Source: Nitrincola alkalisediminis
GTDB taxonomy: Bacteria; Pseudomonadota; Gammaproteobacteria; Pseudomonadales; Balneatricaceae
Reading direction: 5' to 3'
DNA length: 64,000 bases
Assembly: GCF_009821115.1 (NCBI RefSeq)
Contig: NZ_VYTY01000001.1
Span: 372,001 to 436,000 of the forward strand
Part shown: in pieces, positions 60,042 through 64,000 of the stretch
How the letters are laid out: the number at the start of each line of letters is the position of its first letter
How positions within the stretch are numbered: position 1 is the stretch's first letter
The notes under the pieces: generated by a model
The model's database searches: none
The model's input: only the letters and a program-made list of their open reading frames with translations
Told to the model about the DNA's origin: nothing
Position numbers and translations under genes: made by a program

Positions 60042-60755
60042 TTAGCCGCGGTTCTTTTTTTCAACATTTACTTGAGCCAACGCCTGAGCTTCTGTTTCAA
60101 GCTTTGCGATGAGTTGTCTGATATTCATCATTTGCTGGGAAAGTGAGTGATCTTTATTGAGACGCTTAAGCACCATAAGCGCACCTCTGAACTTGTGCAA
60201 CGCAACCCGTGGTCCATGATCCTCTGTTTGTTCCAATGCTTCTAGCAGCGTAATATCGACGCTGCAGCGCTTAAATCCCCGTTTTAAGTCCATTGCTAAC
60301 GCGTAAGCCGTTGTCTGCTGAACTTGCTGGGCTTGATGTAATTGAGCAAGGATCTGAACGGACTCTCGGATCATCGCTCTGGCTTGCATGGCTGAGTTCC
60401 TATCACTGAAATACGTAATGTTGTTTGCCGATAAGGGAATATCCGATGGCTCAACACTTTCCAATGCGGTTAATTCGTCGAGTTTGTATCGATGCTTTTC
60501 ACTTCTTTCGAGTTGAATAATCGTTTGCCAAATGCGCTTTAATGCACCAATTAGGCATAAGCGCAACGCAGGAGTCTGAAATAAGACGGGTAGGTTGAGC
60601 AAAATGTGTTCTATTCCACGTGTTTGGTCGAGGAGGTGTAAGATTTTGATGTGTCGTTCGCGACGTTCATCCTCTGCGTGCTGAACAGCAATCGCAGCAA
60701 TTGTCATAATGGCGACGCCGATCAATATCACAGCCGTGGTTTCAGTGGGACCCAT
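60042..60755 (-). CDS. hypothetical membrane-anchored helical protein
   Basis: 237 residues that I do not recognise. One N-terminal helix (VILIGVAIMTIAAIAV, near 9-24) anchors it; the rest is cytosolic, strongly helical and charged, with Leu-rich heptads (HIKILHLLDQTRGIEHILL in part) and a Lys-rich end (NVEKKNRG). The ATG has AAGG 9-12 bases upstream. Convergent with pilU with a 4-bp gap. Could interact with membrane complexes; nothing in the sequence shows a catalytic site. Confidence 0.65.
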   Translation of the reverse strand: MGPTETTAVILIGVAIMTIAAIAVQHAEDERRERHIKILHLLDQTRGIEHILLNLPVLFQTPALRLCLIGALKRIWQTIIQLERSEKHRYKLDELTALESVEPSDIPLSANNITYFSDRNSAMQARAMIRESVQILAQLHQAQQVQQTTAYALAMDLKRGFKRCSVDITLLEALEQTEDHGPRVALHKFRGALMVLKRLNKDHSLSQQMMNIRQLIAKLETEAQALAQVNVEKKNRG

Positions 60756-60852
60756 CCAGTACCTTACGCAGTTGTAGCTAACGATTTAATCTTACTCTAG
60801 AGTGGAGTCATTAATGTAATGAAAAATTTATTAATTTTTTTAGAAATAAGGG

Positions 60853-60881
60853 TTGACGTAAAAAGGTCTTATACGTAATAT
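60853..60881 (+). promoter_or_regulatory. tRNA operon promoter with GC discriminator
   Basis: -35 TTGACG (60853-60858), 17-bp spacer, -10 TAATAT (60876-60881), then a GCGCC discriminator as in stringently controlled stable-RNA promoters. Transcription would start near 60888. Confidence 0.8.
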
Positions 60882-60885
60882 ATGC

Positions 60886-60921
60886 GCCACTTCAGCAAGC
60901 AACTTAACTTGCTGAAGTGGC
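60886..60921 (+). other. 14-bp perfect stem in the tRNA operon leader
   Basis: GCCACTTCAGCAAG (60886-60899) pairs perfectly with 60908-60921; loop of 8 nt. It begins at or near the transcript start and ends 17 bp before the first tRNA-Glu. Possibly a processing or antitermination signal. No T-tract. Confidence 0.6.
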
Positions 60922-60938
60922 ACGAAAGTGCAGGCTGC

Positions 60939-61014
60939 GTCCCATTCGTCTAGTGGCCTAGGACACCGCCCTTTCACGGCGGTAACAGGGGTTCGAACCC
61001 CCTATGGGACGCCA
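60939..61014 (+). tRNA. tRNA-Glu (TTC)
   Basis: 76 nt with encoded CCA. Anticodon stem CCGCC/GGCGG with loop CTTTCAC, anticodon TTC; T-arm GGGGTTCGAACCCC; acceptor GTCCCAT/ATGGGAC. First of three identical copies. Confidence 0.97.
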
Positions 61015-61030
61015 TCTCTTTTGAGATAGT

Positions 61031-61106
<76 letters not shown>

Positions 61107-61130
61107 AAGTTTTAGAAGTAAATGCGCCAC

Positions 61131-61206
61131 GTCCCATTCGTCTAGTGGCCTAGGACACCGCCCTTTCACGGCGGTAACAGGGGTTCGAACCCCCTATGGG
61201 ACGCCA
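61131..61206 (+). tRNA. tRNA-Glu (TTC)
   Basis: Second copy, identical in sequence to 60939-61014, exactly 192 bp downstream of it. Confidence 0.97.
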
Positions 61207-61222
61207 TCTCTCTTGAGATAAT

Positions 61223-61298
<76 letters not shown>

Positions 61299-61322
61299 AA
61301 GTTTTAGATGTAAACATGTCAC

Positions 61323-61398
61323 GTCCCATTCGTCTAGTGGCCTAGGACACCGCCCTTTCACGGCGGTAACAGGGGTTCGAACCCCCTATGGGACGCCA
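61323..61398 (+). tRNA. tRNA-Glu (TTC)
   Basis: Third identical copy, again 192 bp after the previous tRNA-Glu. The array ends here without a third tRNA-Gly. Confidence 0.97.
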
Positions 61399-61512
61399 TT
61401 TACTTCTATACTTCTATTTCATCCTTCATGTATTCAGTCCTGTTTCTTATTCTATTACGCATTTCAAATGCAAATGTCTGTTGCTTCGAATAATTAATTC
61501 AAAAAAATGGCG

Positions 61513-61583
61513 TTATCAGTCTTATCAGTCTTATCAGTCTTATCAGTCTTATCAGTCTTATCAGTCTTATCAGTCTTATCAGT
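61513..61583. repeat. 9-bp minisatellite (TTATCAGTC), about 7.9 copies
   Basis: 71 bp of uninterrupted TTATCAGTC units between the tRNA array and the chemoreceptor gene. In one frame it would read Tyr-Gln-Ser repeats, but that frame has no gene features. Copy number is likely variable. Flanking bases 61399-61512 and 61584-61593 hold nothing I can name. Confidence 0.9.
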
Positions 61584-61593
61584 TGTTCGGTGT

Positions 61594-61627
61594 ATCGATT
61601 GAGAGGGTGGTGACCCCCTCAATCGAT
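61594..61627. terminator. hairpin between the tRNA array and the chemoreceptor gene
   Basis: ATCGATTGAG/CTCAATCGAT outer stem (61594-61603 with 61618-61627), one mismatch, then GGGT/ACCC and a 4-nt loop. On + it is followed by a T-rich stretch (TCTGTTTGGTTTTT), so it may end the tRNA transcript. It also lies 26 bp past the chemoreceptor stop on -. Confidence 0.7.
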
Positions 61628-61652
61628 TCTGTTTGGTTTTTATGTGCTAATG

Positions 61653-63332
61653 CTAGCTCAATTTGAATTGCTGAACGCTTTGTTGTAGCTGAGCAGACAG
61701 GCTGGCCAGCTCTTGACTGGCCGCGGTGACCTGTGAAGCCGCAGAGGCTGTTTCCTCAATCGACTGTGAAACATTGTTGATGTTCTGGTTGATTTCTTCG
61801 GCAACGGAGGACTGCTGCTCAGCCGCTGTTGCGATTTGGGCATTCATGCTATCAATCGTCATAACGGCGGCTGTGATGGCTTGTAGGGCTTCTCCCGCTT
61901 GATTTGCCTGAACAACGCTTTGCTCGCCTTGGTGCTTACTGGTTTGCATCAGTGTCGCAGCCGAACTGGAGCTGTGTTGCAATTGACCAATGCGTTTGTG
62001 AATGTCTTCGGTCGATGATTGGGTGCGGCTGGCAAGGGATCTAACTTCATCCGCAACAACCGCAAACCCTCGCCCTTGATCGCCGGCGCGAGCGGCCTCA
62101 ATGGCGGCATTCAGTGCAAGGAGATTGGTTTGTTCAGCAATCGATTGAATGACCTCCAGCACACTGCCAATTTGTTCGCTGTCTTTGACCAAGCCAGTCA
62201 TGCTCTGCGAGGCTTGATCGATATTGGTGGCTAGGGTGTTAATAGCGCTCACTACGTCGGATACAATCCTCATGCCTTTGTCGGCCTCGTTGCGAGACGC
62301 ATTCGCTGCGCTGGCCGCGGCGGTTGCATTTTTGGCAACATCGGCAACCGTGGCGGCCATTTCATTCATCGCCGTTGCGACTTGGGTCATTTCTGATTGC
62401 TGGAGTTGAACCTGTGCATTAGTTTGAGCGCTTGAGCTAGAGAGCTCCTCCGCCGCAGCGGTGACGTGTAAGGCAGCTTGAGTGATTTCACTCATGATGT
62501 TGCGCAAAGTGATAACCATGGATGAAAAGGCAGCCAATATGCTTGTATTGTCGCCAGATTTGAGTTGGATTTTAACAGTTAGATCGCCTGCCGCAACTCG
62601 GCGCACAATTTCATTGACTTCAGAGGGTTCGCCTCCAATCAGTCGCATAACGTAACGTGTAATGCTAAGGCCTGCGACCAATGCAATGATAAAGCCAAAG
62701 GCAACAATAATCGAAGTCAGTATGATGGCGTTTTTGGCGCTGCTGGTTGCCTGCTCGACAGTTGTATTGGCAATGCTCAGGTTTTGATCTGATAAATTGT
62801 CCAGTAAATCGCCAAGTGCTCTGGATGCTGGCAACATCGCATTATAGGCTTCTCTGTATTCTAAGTAAGGTGATAAGTAGTCACGTTGTGAGTTAGCTAA
62901 AACCATAGACTTCATACCAGTCTCCAGCGTTTCGTAGTGCTGTCGCCAGACACTAATCAATAGCTGTAATTGTTCGAAGTTTTGTTGTTCCTGTTGTGTG
63001 CTCTTGGGAATGCTGGCGTATTGGCTGATGAGTTTGTTGATTGTATTCCAAGAGTCTTGGCGAACCTCAAGGACGTCTTTAAGCGTGGTCTTAGCTTGAT
63101 CAGAATACACAGTGTATCTAAGTACATCCAATGTTTGTGTACGAATACGCAGCCGTTCTACATTCAGTTGATTGAGCAAAGCCACGGATTGAAGACGGAC
63201 TTCCCCAATGTTTGTTATGTCCTTACTCATGCTGAGTTCAGCACGTATTCCTAAGAAACCTACAATAAGCAGTATGATTGCAACACCCGAAAAGCTAGTG
63301 GCCAGTAAAGTGGTTAAGCGAATTTTTGGCAT
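61653..63332 (-). CDS. methyl-accepting chemotaxis protein
   Basis: 559 residues. TM1 near 10-30, four-helix-bundle type sensor near 32-205, TM2 near 206-226 ([18 protein letters not shown]), HAMP, and a signalling domain with tip [20 protein letters not shown] and [18 protein letters not shown]. No CheR-tether pentapeptide at the end (QQFKLS). Shorter than the receptor at 17048 and with a different sensor. Ligand unknown. Stands alone. Confidence 0.92.
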   Translation of the reverse strand: MPKIRLTTLLATSFSGVAIILLIVGFLGIRAELSMSKDITNIGEVRLQSVALLNQLNVERLRIRTQTLDVLRYTVYSDQAKTTLKDVLEVRQDSWNTINKLISQYASIPKSTQQEQQNFEQLQLLISVWRQHYETLETGMKSMVLANSQRDYLSPYLEYREAYNAMLPASRALGDLLDNLSDQNLSIANTTVEQATSSAKNAIILTSIIVAFGFIIALVAGLSITRYVMRLIGGEPSEVNEIVRRVAAGDLTVKIQLKSGDNTSILAAFSSMVITLRNIMSEITQAALHVTAAAEELSSSSAQTNAQVQLQQSEMTQVATAMNEMAATVADVAKNATAAASAANASRNEADKGMRIVSDVVSAINTLATNIDQASQSMTGLVKDSEQIGSVLEVIQSIAEQTNLLALNAAIEAARAGDQGRGFAVVADEVRSLASRTQSSTEDIHKRIGQLQHSSSSAATLMQTSKHQGEQSVVQANQAGEALQAITAAVMTIDSMNAQIATAAEQQSSVAEEINQNINNVSQSIEETASAASQVTAASQELASLSAQLQQSVQQFKLS

Positions 63333-63483
63333 ACAAAAACCTTTATAATTGTTTTACAAATCCATAGATATGCAATCAGCTGATCGAAGCTGAATGACGG
63401 AGTAAATTGATCATAGACTAAATGCTATTCGCTTTGCATCTTTATGTGAACTTTCCCTTGGTTAGATTTGTTTTAAACTCGAT

Positions 63484-64000
63484 CTATTTTTCTGTATTTA
63501 GAAAGCACACAAGGTAGTTCCAGCTTTTCTGATCAGCTGATGCATGGTAAGCAACACCGCGTTCTGGGGATTGTGCGTCCGGTATCGCAAACGAATGCAT
63601 CGCATGACCCAAATCCACAAATGTCCAATCAATATTCATTGTATTAAGGTAGGCGCGCGTGCGCTCAATATCCTCAATGGGGACCATAGGATCGGAAGCA
63701 CCATTAAGGATGAGCAATGATGCATTCTCTACAGAAGCAGGTGTTTTTGGGAAGTTTAATAAGCCGTGTAAACTCACGCCTCGTGTGACGTCCTCTACCC
63801 ACAAAGTGCTCTGAATTGCGCACAACCCTCCTAGACAATATCCCATCACGCTGACAGTGTCTGAGTGCGCATCTTGCTCAAGGGCGAATTTGGCAAAGTT
63901 GCGAAGTGTGTTCCGTAACTCTTCGTAATTGCTCAGTAGTCTGCTCATGGCATCACGACGTTTCTCCAAGTCAGATAGATCCGTTCCTCCTCCAAATACA
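63484..64000 (-). CDS. dienelactone-hydrolase-family protein, C-terminal part (5'-truncated)
   Basis: Alpha/beta hydrolase of the DLH type. The nucleophile elbow GYCLGG (Cys) near the middle, catalytic Asp in LNGASDPMVP and His in DLGHAMHSFAIP are visible. The frame stays open to the window edge, through VFGGGTDLSDLEKRRD, so the start lies outside; a TTG at 63969 is only an apparent start. Roughly the first 70 residues are missing. Substrate unknown; most relatives are uncharacterised esterases. Confidence 0.85.
   Translation of the reverse strand, partial: VFGGGTDLSDLEKRRDAMSRLLSNYEELRNTLRNFAKFALEQDAHSDTVSVMGYCLGGLCAIQSTLWVEDVTRGVSLHGLLNFPKTPASVENASLLILNGASDPMVPIEDIERTRAYLNTMNIDWTFVDLGHAMHSFAIPDAQSPERGVAYHASADQKSWNYLVCFLNTEK

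Noticed and set aside
61513-61583. Possible CRISPR-like array
   Set aside because: Units are 9 bp and contiguous, with no unique spacers and no cas genes. It is a simple minisatellite.
61388-61666. Open frame with Tyr-Gln-Ser repeats over the minisatellite
   Set aside because: It starts inside a tRNA gene, has no ribosome site, and the repeat alone keeps the frame open. No sign of a real protein.

Overview
The window looks like chromosomal DNA of a marine gammaproteobacterium. FolD, RfaH, PpnN, YafJ-like, DeaD, SlyD, Bfd, PilU, DUF3461 and the Glu/Gly tRNAs are all of gammaproteobacterial type, and many paralogous sugar and polyamine ABC systems suggest an Oceanospirillales-like heterotroph. 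The genus cannot be fixed from the window. I saw no insertion sequence, prophage or CRISPR array. Both edges cut genes: folD at the left and a dienelactone-hydrolase-like gene at the right.

Layout. (1) 1-2.5 kb: folD end, a DHH phosphoesterase and a divergent xylitol dehydrogenase. (2) 3.0-12.1 kb: a polyol operon in Pseudomonas mtl order (binding protein, two permeases, ATPase, mannitol/arabitol dehydrogenase, hexitol-phosphatase-like HAD, xylulokinase, AraC regulator). (3) 12.1-21.2 kb: a glucose-type gtsABCD importer, a chemoreceptor with a sigma54-type promoter, and a GltR/GtrS-like two-component pair. (4) 21.4-24.3 kb: two overlapping membrane GTPase genes and, upstream of them, a candidate Fur-controlled small RNA of about 100 nt. 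(5) 24.3-36.5 kb: a lysine/glutarate/GABA/polyamine block with a GntR regulator, glutaryl-CoA dehydrogenase, a class III CoA-transferase, and a potA-D-B-C-gabD-gabT operon. That operon starts from a sigma54-type promoter with an NtrC-like upstream site and is divergent from a PuuR-like cupin regulator. (6) 36.5-50.6 kb: mixed housekeeping (DCC protein, Fur-boxed bfd, cryptochrome DASH, an NtrC-class two-component system, rfaH, ppnN, fadD, a bactofilin/M23 pair, deaD). (7) 50.7-55.0 kb: slyD and a four-gene set with two retropepsin-like proteases, an ATP-grasp ligase and a 7TM inactive-transglutaminase protein. (8) 55.2-64 kb: HPF-like ribosome factor, glutathione peroxidase, LysR/azoR/pirin, pilU, a Glu-Gly-Glu-Gly-Glu tRNA array built of 192-bp repeats, a 9-bp minisatellite, a second chemoreceptor and the truncated hydrolase.

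How parts fit together. Polyols imported by MtlEFGK can be oxidised by MtlD or the xylitol dehydrogenase to ketoses, and D-xylulose is phosphorylated by MtlY. GABA, 5-aminovalerate or polyamine-derived amines can pass through GabT/GabD; glutarate can enter central metabolism through the CoA-transferase and GcdH. The regulatory sites suggest nitrogen control of the amine operon and iron control of bfd and of the candidate small RNA. Stable hairpins lie directly after all three ABC binding-protein genes. The most novel items are the Fur-boxed small RNA at 24137-24270 and the retropepsin/ATP-grasp/7TM set at 51266-55007.
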